Below, piece by piece: positions 15,848 to 23,174 of a DNA stretch of 64,000 nucleotides. The notes under the pieces were generated by a model. That model searched no databases. It worked only from the letters and a program-made list of their open reading frames with translations, and was not told where the DNA came from. The DNA comes from Azospirillum brasilense (GTDB lineage: Bacteria; Pseudomonadota; Alphaproteobacteria; Azospirillales; Azospirillaceae). The translations under genes were made by a program, and so were the position numbers. Position 1 is the stretch's first letter; each line of letters starts with the position of its first letter. Where the stretch lies: assembly GCF_003349955.1 (NCBI RefSeq), contig NZ_QLKQ01000003.1, positions 108,945 to 172,944 of the forward strand, written 5' to 3'.

Positions 15848-16888
15848 ATGAAAAGCAGATGGACGGCGCGGCTGTTGGCCGCCTGCACGGTACTGGCGCT
15901 GGCGCTCGCCGCCGCCGGGGTGTCCGCCGAGACGGTCATCAAGCTGGCCCACCCCAACCGCAACGACGCCTTCGACAACACCGCCGGGGCCATGGCGATC
16001 GTCTTCAAGAACCATGTGGAGGTGGCGACCGAGAAGCGCGTGCGCGTGGAGATCTTTCCCGAAGGCCAGATGGGCCGCGACGGCGACGCGGTGAAGCTGG
16101 TCCGCCAGGGGACCATCCAGTCGGCCATCTCCTCGGTCGGCGGGGTGGCGCCGCTCTACCCGATGCTGGCGGTCATCGACCTGCCCTTCGCCTATTCCTC
16201 GGTCGCCAACGCCTACGACGTCTTCGACGGCCCCTTCGGCCACCGGCTGGCCGAGGAGATCCGGCGCAAGGCGGGGCTCGCCGTGCTGGGCTTCGGCGAT
16301 CCGGGCGGGCTGTTCACCATCACCAACTCCAAGCGCCCGATCCGCCAGCCCGAGGACATGAAGGGGCTGAAGATCCGCACCATGGATCTGGAGACGCACC
16401 GCATCATGATCGGCAGCCTTGGCGGCACACCGGTCAACGTCGCCTGGTCGGACCTTTACAACGCGCTGGGCACCGGCGCGGTGGACGGCCAGATGAACCC
16501 GGTGCCGATCGTCCGCTTCGCCCGCTTCGACGAGGTGCAGCGCCACCTGACGCTGAGCAACCACCTGTTCCTCCCCTATGTCTGGGTGATGAACGCCAAG
16601 TTCCTGGACGACCTCGCCCCCAGCGACCGCGCGGCCGTGATGAACGCCGCCCGGCTGGGCGTCGTCGCCAGCCGCGGCCTCAGCCGCCTGATCGAATCCT
16701 CGGACCGCGGCCTGCCGCCGCTGGCGCAGCGCATGGAGGTCCACACGCTGACCCCGCGCGAGGCGGACGCGTTCCGCAAGGTGACCCAGCCCGCGGTGCG
16801 GCAGGCCATCGAGCGGCGGTTCGGAGCCGAGGGGGTGGAAATGCTGGCCGCCTTCGAACGGGCGATCCGCGAGGAGCGGACGCCGTAG
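15848..16888 (+). CDS. orphan TRAP-type solute-binding protein (DctP family)
   Basis: A 346-aa periplasmic protein with a Sec signal peptide (residues 1-27, cleavage after 'GVSA'). It shows the DctP fold, including the 'EDMKGLKIRTMDLETHRIMIGSLGGTPVNVAWSDLYNALGTGAVDGQMNPV' region that contains the conserved carboxylate-binding Arg. TRAP transport needs DctQ and DctM membrane subunits, and neither is nearby. It starts only 15 bp after the cyclase stop, behind GAAGAGGA. As the last gene of the cluster it may act as the ligand-presenting partner of the Cache cyclase, as some orphan DctP proteins do for two-component sensors. The ligand is probably an organic acid but is not readable. Confidence 0.9.
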   Translation: MKSRWTARLLAACTVLALALAAAGVSAETVIKLAHPNRNDAFDNTAGAMAIVFKNHVEVATEKRVRVEIFPEGQMGRDGDAVKLVRQGTIQSAISSVGGVAPLYPMLAVIDLPFAYSSVANAYDVFDGPFGHRLAEEIRRKAGLAVLGFGDPGGLFTITNSKRPIRQPEDMKGLKIRTMDLETHRIMIGSLGGTPVNVAWSDLYNALGTGAVDGQMNPVPIVRFARFDEVQRHLTLSNHLFLPYVWVMNAKFLDDLAPSDRAAVMNAARLGVVASRGLSRLIESSDRGLPPLAQRMEVHTLTPREADAFRKVTQPAVRQAIERRFGAEGVEMLAAFERAIREERTP

Positions 16889-16910
16889 GCGGCGCAGCCG
16901 GGCGGTCAGC

Positions 16911-17594
16911 TCATTCCATCCGCCGCACCGCTCCCCCGGCCAGCGCGCGCAGCCGGCCGGCGCGGCCGTGGCCCGTCCCCCCGCCCGCCCCGTCTCCGGA
17001 CGCGCTTCCCGCCGCCGCGATCACCGACAGCCGCCGCGCCAGCGCCCATTCCGGCGCGCAGGCCTCCTCGCACAGCGCCCGCATCTCCGCGATGGACGGG
17101 CGCCATTTCTGCGTCCGGCGCCAGGTCCGCGCCGCCGCGTCGACCGCCCAGGCCGGGAACTCCCCGAGATCCTCCGCCCAGTCGAGCGCGACCAGATGCT
17201 CCACCTCCGGCGCGGTTCCCTTGGCCGGATAGTGGCTGAGCAGGGCCAGGACGCGGGCCAGCAAATGGTCCGGCGTCGCCGGGGCGAGAATCGAGCCGGT
17301 CAACTCGTCGAGCGCCCGCCGCGCCATCAGGGCGTGCTGGGCAGTCACCCCTTCCGGCGGGCTCCAGTCCTCCGTCACCCCGTCGAACCCACGGTCGCCG
17401 AAGCGCGGCCGGCGCTCCACGAGCCCCGAGGCGAGGACGGTCCTGAGCGGCGCCGGCAGCGCCGAGGCCAGCGCCAAACCGCGCTCATGGGCAGGGGCGG
17501 CGGGATCGAAGGGAAGCGGCGGGCGGGACGGCAGGTGGGTCACGACCGATCGGTTGGGAGCCCCGGGTGGGGCGGATCGTGGCTGTGCGGTCAT
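16911..17594 (-). CDS. hypothetical replication accessory protein (helicase-loader-like)
   Basis: A 227-aa unrecognised protein. The C-terminal half contains 'LGEFPAWAVDAAARTWRRTQKWRPSIAEMRALCEEAC', a pattern I associate with small replisome organiser or helicase-loader proteins of phages and plasmids (acidic-helix, W-rich helix, then 'P-x-x-x-E-x-R'). The last 30 residues are Gly/Arg-rich. It lies 10 bp downstream of the winged-helix gene and is transcribed with it, away from the iteron array. It probably helps replication of this replicon. The function is inferred from position and a weak motif only. Confidence 0.55.
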   Translation of the reverse strand: MTAQPRSAPPGAPNRSVVTHLPSRPPLPFDPAAPAHERGLALASALPAPLRTVLASGLVERRPRFGDRGFDGVTEDWSPPEGVTAQHALMARRALDELTGSILAPATPDHLLARVLALLSHYPAKGTAPEVEHLVALDWAEDLGEFPAWAVDAAARTWRRTQKWRPSIAEMRALCEEACAPEWALARRLSVIAAAGSASGDGAGGGTGHGRAGRLRALAGGAVRRME

Positions 17595-17604
17595 GGCCTG
17601 TCCT

Positions 17605-18507
17605 TCAACTCCAAACGTTCGGGTGGGCTTGCGGCGTGATGCCGACGCCGTGGCTTGCGTTGAGCTTCGCCGCGGCGGCCATCCAGGCGCCGAGCTTCTG
17701 TTCGGGAACCGGTGCGGCGGGCGCCGTCCTTGCGGTGGTGGCGCGGCCGGTCGAGCGGAGCAGCGGCGCCTTGCCGGCGGTTGCGTCTTGCGTCAGCCAG
17801 GCTTTCCAGGCGGCTCCGGTGTCACGGTAGCGGTAGCCGTGGGCTTGGCAGCGCAGGCGGAATCCCTCGGCGTGGCGGTCGAGATCGATTCCGGCAAAGC
17901 GGCTTTCGGCCCAGGCGCGGTCTTCGGCATCCGGCATCCAACCGTCCGGCACCGTCTGAGCGGTCCCGCGCGAAGCGTGCGAGTCCGGAGTCTGTTCGGA
18001 TTCCGGCTGTTTCTGTCGCACCGGCGCACATGGGGAGTCGGCGGGAGCGACATCCTTGCCCGGCGGCTGCACAGGGGGTGTTCCGGTCTGATCGCATTCC
18101 GCCGTGGCCGCCGTGGCCGCCGCCGGAATCGGTCCGTCGCCGGGAACCAGCCGCAGCCGGTACCGGCAGGACAGGCGCCCGCCCGAGGCGGAACGGCGGG
18201 ACTCCCTTTCGATCACCCCGGATTCGGCGAGATGGCCGAGGATGCGGTTCACCGTGCTGCGGCTGCGCTTCAGCGCGGTGGCGAGGGTCGCCTGGGACGG
18301 CCAGCATTCGCCGCGGGCGTTGGCGTAGGTCGCCAGCGCCGCCAGAACGGCCAGACCGTCGGCGTCGATGGCGGGGTGGCCGAGCCACCAAGCCGGAATC
18401 CGGCCCCACCGCCCGGTGTCGGCGGGCGGACCGGATTCCTGTGGACCGGATTCTCGTGGACACTCATCCGGTGGGATGTCCATGGCTGTGTCGTCGCGGG
18501 GTGTCAT
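17605..18507 (-). CDS. winged-helix replication-associated protein
   Basis: A 300-aa protein. Residues about 40-95 form a helix-turn-helix domain ('GLAVLAALATYANARGECWPSQATLATALKRSRSTVNRILGHLAESGVIE'). The middle is Pro/Ala-rich and disordered. Residues about 225-275 ('WAESRFAGIDLDRHAEGFRLRCQAHGYRYRDTGAAWKAWL') resemble the C-terminal module of phage replication-O/DnaT-like proteins. I chose the ATG at 18507, preceded by GGAG, over a frame open to 18696 that runs into the iterons. It faces away from the iteron array, opposite to rep, so the array lies between two divergent replication genes. It may assist origin opening or repress rep. Confidence 0.7.
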   Translation of the reverse strand: MTPRDDTAMDIPPDECPRESGPQESGPPADTGRWGRIPAWWLGHPAIDADGLAVLAALATYANARGECWPSQATLATALKRSRSTVNRILGHLAESGVIERESRRSASGGRLSCRYRLRLVPGDGPIPAAATAATAECDQTGTPPVQPPGKDVAPADSPCAPVRQKQPESEQTPDSHASRGTAQTVPDGWMPDAEDRAWAESRFAGIDLDRHAEGFRLRCQAHGYRYRDTGAAWKAWLTQDATAGKAPLLRSTGRATTARTAPAAPVPEQKLGAWMAAAAKLNASHGVGITPQAHPNVWS

Positions 18508-18605
18508 GATGCGGTCTCCGCAAGGCAATCGGGACCGGCTCCGCACGGACGGCGGGCCGGTGGCTTTGCGGATCAGGATTCCCGGCGGCGTCCAGCTCTT
18601 CAAAC

Positions 18606-19199
18606 CGCGGGCTGTCGCTCCATAGCCGGGCATGGAGCGGTAACCCGCGCTGTTGAAGCCCTGGCCCGCGCTCCTGGAGCCTTTGCCCGCCACCATGGAG
18701 CGACAGCCCGCGCTTCACCGCCGAATCGGAATCCTGGAGCGGGAACCCGCGCCCCTGGAGCGATAGCCCGCGCCCTTGGAGTCGGAGACATGGAGCCACG
18801 GGCCGCGGCTGGAGCGCCGGCGCATGGAGCAACAGCCCGCGCTTCGGCGGGGAGCCCCCCACGCATCATGGAGTGATAGCCCGCGGATATGGAGCGATTG
18901 CCCGCGCCCTGTCCTCTTCACCCGTCCCCGGTGGTAAGCCGGCGGCGAGCAAGGGATGGAGCTTTTGCTCGCGCTTCGCCGCTCCACCCCCTGGAGTTCC
19001 GACTCGCGGGGAGACTCGTAGCCTTGGAGCGATAGCCCGCGCCTTGCTCCGCGCCATGGCCCCTGCCGGCGCAGAGCGATTCGCACCGGGGGACGGAGTC
19101 GTGGACAAAGTCGAAAGACGTCAACGCCATGCCGGAGAAGCGCGGGCTATCACTCCATATCCGCGGGCTATCACTCCATAGGCGCGGGCAAAGGCTCCA
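18606..19199. repeat. replication origin with 17-bp iterons
   Basis: An array of copies of TGGAGYGATAGCCCGCG between the divergent winged-helix and rep genes. Near-consensus direct copies start at 18633, 18696, 18735, 18756, 18825, 18869, 18890 and 19025. Degenerate direct copies start at 18654, 18675, 18791, 18957 and 18992. Inverted copies occupy 18606-18622, 19141-19157, 19162-19178 and 19183-19199; the last three lie nearest rep. Spacing between neighbours is often 21 bp, two helical turns. Iterons bind the Rep initiator at plasmid origins, and copies near the rep promoter usually give autoregulation and copy-number control. I saw no DnaA box match and no AT-rich melting region inside the array. 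Confidence 0.88.
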
Positions 19200-19282
19200 T
19201 ACCGAAGGAGGTCGCCCGTCACGAAGCGGTTGTCAGGGCGCGCCGGCCGCCGCATGGTCATAGCCGGGCAAGGAGGGATTGG

Positions 19283-20515
19283 ATGAGCAAGATCGCGACA
19301 CCCGGCGCGCTGCAACTGGTTCTGTTCGAGCTGGAGGACCGCTCCCAGTCGCACCTGATCGCGCTGTACGATCTGGCGCCGCGCTACGTCTTCGCCTCGC
19401 GCGACGGCGGACGGTCCGCGGAGACCGCGCCCGCGAAGGGCAATTTCGTCGCGTCGATCAAGCGCGAGTTCACCTATCACGGCAGCACCTTCCACCTGAC
19501 CATCCAGCCCGCCCGTCTGACCAAGATGGTCAGCCGCGACATGGCCAATCGCGACGACGGGACCGCCCAGGCCGACGGCCAGACCGAGATCGAGTACGAG
19601 GTCTTCCCCGCCGAGCGCGAGCAGGTGGTGGAGCATGTGGTGCGCCGCCTCGCCATGGACCGCTCGCGCCTGTCGCTGGGCGGCGAAAACCGCGACAAGG
19701 TCCAGATGCGCTTCACCCTCTACGAGATCCAGCGTGAGTTGAAGGCGGTCGGGCACACCTTGTCGATCCGCGACATCCGCGAATCGCTGACCATCCTGGC
19801 GCGCTCGCGCATCATCATCGGCAAGCCGGCGGAGGGCGTGAAGAAGGGGCGCGGGGCCAACCTGCTGGAATCCACGGCTTTCCCGGTGCTGGCCATTCGC
19901 TCCCGCCCCGATCTGATCGGCGACGAGGGGGGGGACGAGGAAACCCACCTGCAGTTCAACCCGCTGGTCTCCTCGGCCATCCGCAACCTGGAGTTCAAGC
20001 CGGTCAGCTACCAATGGCTGATGCGGCTGAAAAGCCCGGTGTCGCGCTGGCTCTACAACCGTCTCAGCGCAGAGTACGACTATTCGGGGGCGGAGGCGCC
20101 GGGCGATCTGGGCGCCAAGGCGATGACGCTCTCGGCCGACGAGATCATCAAGAACAGCGGCATGAATGTGTGGAGCCGCCGCCGCGACACGCTGCGCGCG
20201 GTGACCTCGGCGGTGGACGCCCTGGTCGAGGAAGGCATTCTGACCAGCGCGGAGAAGCTCTACGACAAGGTGGGCGCCCGCATCGAGGGGATCACCTATG
20301 TGATGCTGCCCAGCGCCAAGTTCCTGGCCCAAGTGCGCAAGGCGCAGGCGGTGGAGAGCGCCAACGTGGCGGCCATGCGGGCGATCACCGGCGACGACCG
20401 CCGGCCCACCGACTTCGTGCCGGTCACCCCCGCCGCGACGGTGGAGACCCGGGCCCGCCGCGCCAAGCGGCTGACCGAGGAGCCGCCACGCCTGCCGATG
20501 GCCGAGGCCGGCTGA
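19283..20515 (+). CDS. plasmid replication initiator protein (RepA-like)
   Basis: A 410-aa replication initiator of the iteron-plasmid type. It is mainly a tandem winged-helix protein: residues about 25-190 hold the first domain ('DRSRLSLGGENRDKVQMRFTLYEIQRELKAVGHTLSIRDIRESLTILARS'). Residues about 220-360 hold the second ('FKPVSYQWLMRLKSPVSRWLYNRLSAEY ... RRRDTLRAVTSAVDALVEEGILTS'). The C-terminal 50 residues are basic and probably flexible. GGAGG precedes the ATG. It lies 84 bp after the last inverted iteron, as expected for an autoregulated rep gene. Rep would bind the iterons, open the origin and recruit helicase. The assignment rests on fold pattern plus the adjacent iteron array. Confidence 0.85.
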   Translation: MSKIATPGALQLVLFELEDRSQSHLIALYDLAPRYVFASRDGGRSAETAPAKGNFVASIKREFTYHGSTFHLTIQPARLTKMVSRDMANRDDGTAQADGQTEIEYEVFPAEREQVVEHVVRRLAMDRSRLSLGGENRDKVQMRFTLYEIQRELKAVGHTLSIRDIRESLTILARSRIIIGKPAEGVKKGRGANLLESTAFPVLAIRSRPDLIGDEGGDEETHLQFNPLVSSAIRNLEFKPVSYQWLMRLKSPVSRWLYNRLSAEYDYSGAEAPGDLGAKAMTLSADEIIKNSGMNVWSRRRDTLRAVTSAVDALVEEGILTSAEKLYDKVGARIEGITYVMLPSAKFLAQVRKAQAVESANVAAMRAITGDDRRPTDFVPVTPAATVETRARRAKRLTEEPPRLPMAEAG

Positions 20516-20526
20516 CGACAGTCCCG

Positions 20527-20548
20527 CGACCGGGCTCAGTCCCGGTCG
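20527..20548. terminator. hairpin between rep and ohrR
   Basis: Perfect 8-bp stem CGACCGGG with CCCGGTCG and a 6-nt loop, 12 bp after the rep stop. The loop includes the stop codon of the convergent ohrR gene. There is no T tract, so termination strength is doubtful. Confidence 0.45.
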
Positions 20549-21003
20549 GTGGCGTTCTCGGCGGCGGTGTTCAACGAGTCCCGCAAGCGCAGGAGCGCAT
20601 CACGCAGTCCGGCGAGGTCGGGAAGCGGACAGTTCGCCGCCGCCGCGATGTGTTCCGGCAGCGCCGTCGCCCGTTCCCGCAGCGCGGTGCCCTGCGGCGT
20701 CAGGTGGATGCGCACCAAGCGCTCGTCCACCGGGTCGCGCCCACGGGTGACCAGCCCCTGCCCTTCCAGCCTTTTCAGCAACGGGGTCAGCGTGCCGCTG
20801 TCGAGCAGCAGCCGTTCTCCCAGCGCCTTCATGGTCTGGCCGTCCTGCTCCCAGAGGAGAAGCATGACCAGATACTGCGGGTAGGTCAGCTCCAGCGCCT
20901 CCAGCAGCGGGCGGTAGACCCGCGTCATCGCCAGATTCGCCGAATAGAGGGCGAAGCAGGCCTGGTTGGCCAGAAGAAGCGGGTTGTCGTTCTCGGTGCT
21001 CAT
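20536..21003 (-). CDS. ohrR: MarR-family organic hydroperoxide regulator OhrR
   Basis: A 155-aa winged-helix MarR protein. 'NQACFALYSANLAMTRVYRPLLEALELTYPQYLVMLLLWE' is the OhrR signature, including the peroxide-sensing Cys in 'QACF' and the tyrosines that hydrogen-bond it. 'RLLLDSGTLTPLLKRLEGQGLVTR' is the DNA-reading helix and 'DERLVRIHLTPQG' the wing. The start at 21003 (MSTENDN) is chosen over a longer frame to 21078. It lies downstream of ohr in the same direction with a 115-bp gap. Oxidation of the Cys by organic hydroperoxides would release it from the ohr promoter. A partial copy of the operator motif lies at 21042-21053, upstream of its own start. Confidence 0.92.
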   Translation of the reverse strand: MSTENDNPLLLANQACFALYSANLAMTRVYRPLLEALELTYPQYLVMLLLWEQDGQTMKALGERLLLDSGTLTPLLKRLEGQGLVTRGRDPVDERLVRIHLTPQGTALRERATALPEHIAAAANCPLPDLAGLRDALLRLRDSLNTAAENATDRD

Positions 21004-21118
21004 CGTTCGGGGGTTCCCAATCGGGGACGCGTCGCGGGCCTGTTGCGCGCGACCCCATAGCGCATGGGGGTATGGCACGCAACACGCCCGCGAGCATGAA
21101 ACCCTGTTATGCGCCCTG

Positions 21119-21538
21119 TTACGCGATGGCCGTGCTCACCGCGATGTTGCCCTTGGTCGCGTGGCTGTAGGGGCAGACCTTATGGGCGCGGGCCACCAGA
21201 TCCTCGGCCGCCGCCTTGTCCAGGCCGGGCAGCGACACGGTGAGGTCCACCGCGATGCCGAAGCCCTCGCCATCGTCGCGCGGGCCGATGCCGACCTGGG
21301 CGGTCACCGTCACGTCCGCCGGAACGGTGATCTTGTCACGGTTGCCCACGAACTTCATGGCGCCAAGGAAGCAGGCCGAATAGCCGGCGGCGAACAGTTG
21401 CTCCGGGTTGGTGGCGCCACCCTTGCCACCCAGCTCCTTCGGGGCGGCCAACGCCACCGACAGCAGGCCGTCGTCGGTCTCCGCCTTGCCGTCACGCCCG
21501 CCGGTGGCCGTCGCCTTGGTCGTGTAGAGGATCTTCAT
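21119..21538 (-). CDS. ohr: organic hydroperoxide resistance protein Ohr
   Basis: A 139-aa thiol peroxidase of the Ohr/OsmC family that reduces organic hydroperoxides in the cytoplasm. The two catalytic cysteines sit in 'YSACFLGAM' (about residue 56) and 'HKVCPYSHATKGN' (about residue 121). The conserved Arg/Glu pair is in 'GGRDG' and 'NPEQLFAAGY'. The ATG at 21538 follows GAAGGAG. A longer frame reaching 21757 crosses the operator region and is not supported. Two identical palindromes upstream (21627-21638 and 21661-21672) fit OhrR control. Confidence 0.95.
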   Translation of the reverse strand: MKILYTTKATATGGRDGKAETDDGLLSVALAAPKELGGKGGATNPEQLFAAGYSACFLGAMKFVGNRDKITVPADVTVTAQVGIGPRDDGEGFGIAVDLTVSLPGLDKAAAEDLVARAHKVCPYSHATKGNIAVSTAIA

Positions 21539-21626
21539 GGTTTGCACTCCTTCGAACAGATGGATCGTTTCGATCGGGGAAGCGGGTTGCCGCTTGTTGT
21601 CGAGAAGGACTATTGCGTAAAATCGA

Positions 21627-21672
21627 ATTGCGCGCAATGTGATTGGCCATGCGCTATTCGATTGCGCGCAAT
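21627..21672 (-). promoter_or_regulatory. paired palindromic operators upstream of ohr
   Basis: Two identical perfect palindromes ATTGCGCGCAAT at 21627-21638 and 21661-21672, 34 bp start to start, lie 89-134 bp upstream of the ohr start. A partial match (GTTGCGCGCGAC, 21042-21053) precedes ohrR. The repetition and position suggest OhrR operators. Confidence 0.65.
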
Positions 21673-21719
21673 GCACTGCCGGAATGGCGCCGGGGCACGT
21701 GCTTCGCAAGGGAAAGGGG

Positions 21720-22403
21720 TCAGGGCGCGCGCCGGTAGCTCCAGACAACGCTGCCATTGTGGCCGCACCAGTAGCCGCTGGCGGCGCGGTTGGGCTCCAG
21801 GTCGGGGATGACGACCCCGCCGTCCTTTTCGGCGACCAGGATCAGGCCGCCGCCTTCCGCATCGGGCGTGCCGACGATCAGCCGCCCCTGGTCGTCCGGC
21901 CGCCCGACACCGGAAAAGTTGCACACCCAGCGTCCCGCCGAGGGTTCGGCGCCGCTGACGCTGACGGCGACGGTCCCGTTGCGCAGGGCCATGGCGGCGA
22001 TGCCGACGAACCCCTCATGGTCGAAGAGGCCGACGTAGCGTGCGACCGGCGATGGCGGAGCGGCCGGGTCGGTGCGGAAGGACAGGACGGCCATACGCCC
22101 ATCATACGCGCGGCGCAGGCAGGCCGCGTCGGCGCCGCAGGAGTCGCGGTCGCGCAGCCAGGCCCGCTGGTCGGCCTTCACGGCGGCCCCGGCGGTACCA
22201 TCCTCCGGGCTGGCGCCCGACAGGCGCTCCAGAGCGGTGCGGTACGTCGCGGCCAACCGCCCATCCAGAGCGGAGAGCGCCGGATCGGCGCAGATCGCCT
22301 TTTCCGTCGCGGTGGCGGCCTTGGAACAGGGGAAGCCCGCCGCGGCGGCGGTGGCGGTCGGCAGGGCCAGGAGGCCAAGGGTGAGCAGCGCTGGGCGGAG
22401 CAT
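21720..22403 (-). CDS. secreted LprI/DUF1311-domain protein
   Basis: A 227-aa protein with a Sec signal peptide (about 1-22, 'LLALPTATAAAAGFPC'). Residues about 23-100 form a lysozyme-inhibitor LprI N-terminal domain ('CSKAATATEKAICADPALSALDGRLAATYRTAL ... VKADQRAWLRDRDSCGADAACLRRAYDGRMAVL') with its four cysteines. The C-terminal 110 residues have two further Cys ('RWVCNF', 'GYWCGHNG') and no family I recognise. It is probably periplasmic and may protect cell wall or inhibit lysozyme-like enzymes. A second LprI-domain protein occurs at 33998-34609 with a different C-terminal domain. Confidence 0.8.
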   Translation of the reverse strand: MLRPALLTLGLLALPTATAAAAGFPCSKAATATEKAICADPALSALDGRLAATYRTALERLSGASPEDGTAGAAVKADQRAWLRDRDSCGADAACLRRAYDGRMAVLSFRTDPAAPPSPVARYVGLFDHEGFVGIAAMALRNGTVAVSVSGAEPSAGRWVCNFSGVGRPDDQGRLIVGTPDAEGGGLILVAEKDGGVVIPDLEPNRAASGYWCGHNGSVVWSYRRAP

Positions 22404-22847
22404 GCGGATTCCCCTTCGACGGTCGGATCCCGACTCTGCCGTGGCGGCGGCGAGCGGTCAACCCGTCCTCCAGGGATCATCCGGTCCGCTGTGTGTCCGC
22501 CTCACCTCGCAAGCAGGACACCCGCGCTTCGCAGCGCTGCGGAAGTTCCCGTCGTCATAGCGCTGCGATAAACTCTTTTAGCAGCGCTGCGATGACTTGC
22601 TTTCTTGAAAAATCATGCTCCATTTTATTCTGCGTTGTGCGCTGCATCATAGTAATGGAAGCCATGCGTTATCGGCGCGTCGTCTTTCGGGAAGGCGGTG
22701 TCAATATATCCAGGCAGGCAGCACCGCCCCTCCGCCGGCATCGCGCAGGCCCCTTTCACGGCCCGCCGCCGACCCCGGCGCCCGAGCGGCACCGCCAGAG
22801 ACATTTTCCATCGAACCGCGGCCCACGATGCCGCCATGAGGACAGCC
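22404..22847. promoter_or_regulatory. intergenic region with GCAGCGCTGC repeats
   Basis: A 444-bp gap between divergent genes. The palindrome GCAGCGCTGC occurs at 22531-22540 and 22581-22590 with a related AGCGCTGCG at 22559-22567 between them. Around 22590-22700 the sequence turns AT-richer and may hold the promoter of the small downstream gene. No convincing ORF is present. Confidence 0.45.
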
Positions 22848-23018
22848 ATGAACGCCGATAGCTTTGCCAATCCCCTGTCGTCCACGGAACTGCGCAACAT
22901 CCGCCGTCAGGCGGAAGCCCTGCGGGCCGCCTATCTGCGCAGCCTGTTCCGCCGTCTGGCGGCGGCCTTCAGCCGTCCGGGCGCTCCGGCCAACGGCGGC
23001 CTGACCGCCGCCCGCTGA
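22848..23018 (+). CDS. small basic amphipathic protein
   Basis: A 56-aa protein. It starts at an ATG behind GAGGACA and is followed by a strong terminator, so it looks like a real single-gene transcript. Its core 'LRNIRRQAEALRAAYLRSLFRRLAAAF' is one long basic amphipathic helix, in the style of small alphaproteobacterial DUF1127/RSP_7527-like proteins. Some of those affect RNA handling or phosphate and C1 metabolism. I cannot assign it firmly to a family. The tail is Pro/Gly/Ala-rich. Confidence 0.65.
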   Translation: MNADSFANPLSSTELRNIRRQAEALRAAYLRSLFRRLAAAFSRPGAPANGGLTAAR

Positions 23019-23048
23019 GGCGCACCCGAAATCACAGGCCCCCTGCAC

Positions 23049-23077
23049 GCGGCCGGACGGTCCGGCCGCGACTTTTT
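23049..23077 (+). terminator. Rho-independent terminator of the small protein gene
   Basis: Perfect 9-bp stem GCGGCCGGA (23049-23057) with TCCGGCCGC (23061-23069), 3-nt loop, followed by GACTTTTT. A classic intrinsic terminator 31 bp after the stop. Confidence 0.9.
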
Positions 23078-23174
23078 CCCGCTCATATGACCAATTTTAG
23101 CAAGATTCTTTAAGATTTTGCCGTGTATCATTTTCTAATGATACCCGAAATGGTGGTCTGGGGCGGGCGCAAAA

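Noticed and set aside
13496..16744. 1082-codon open frame on the minus strand
   Set aside because: It is antisense to GNAT, cyclase and TRAP genes. Its product is His/Gln/Arg/Gly-rich and low complexity, as expected from the GC-rich third codon positions of the real genes.
18873..19181. 102-codon frame across the iterons
   Set aside because: Its sequence is the iteron repeat translated (repeated 'ARAI'-type units), so the frame is a by-product of the repeats.
18606..19199. CRISPR array
   Set aside because: The repeats are 17 bp, degenerate, in both orientations and with short irregular spacers, next to a rep gene; this is an iteron origin.
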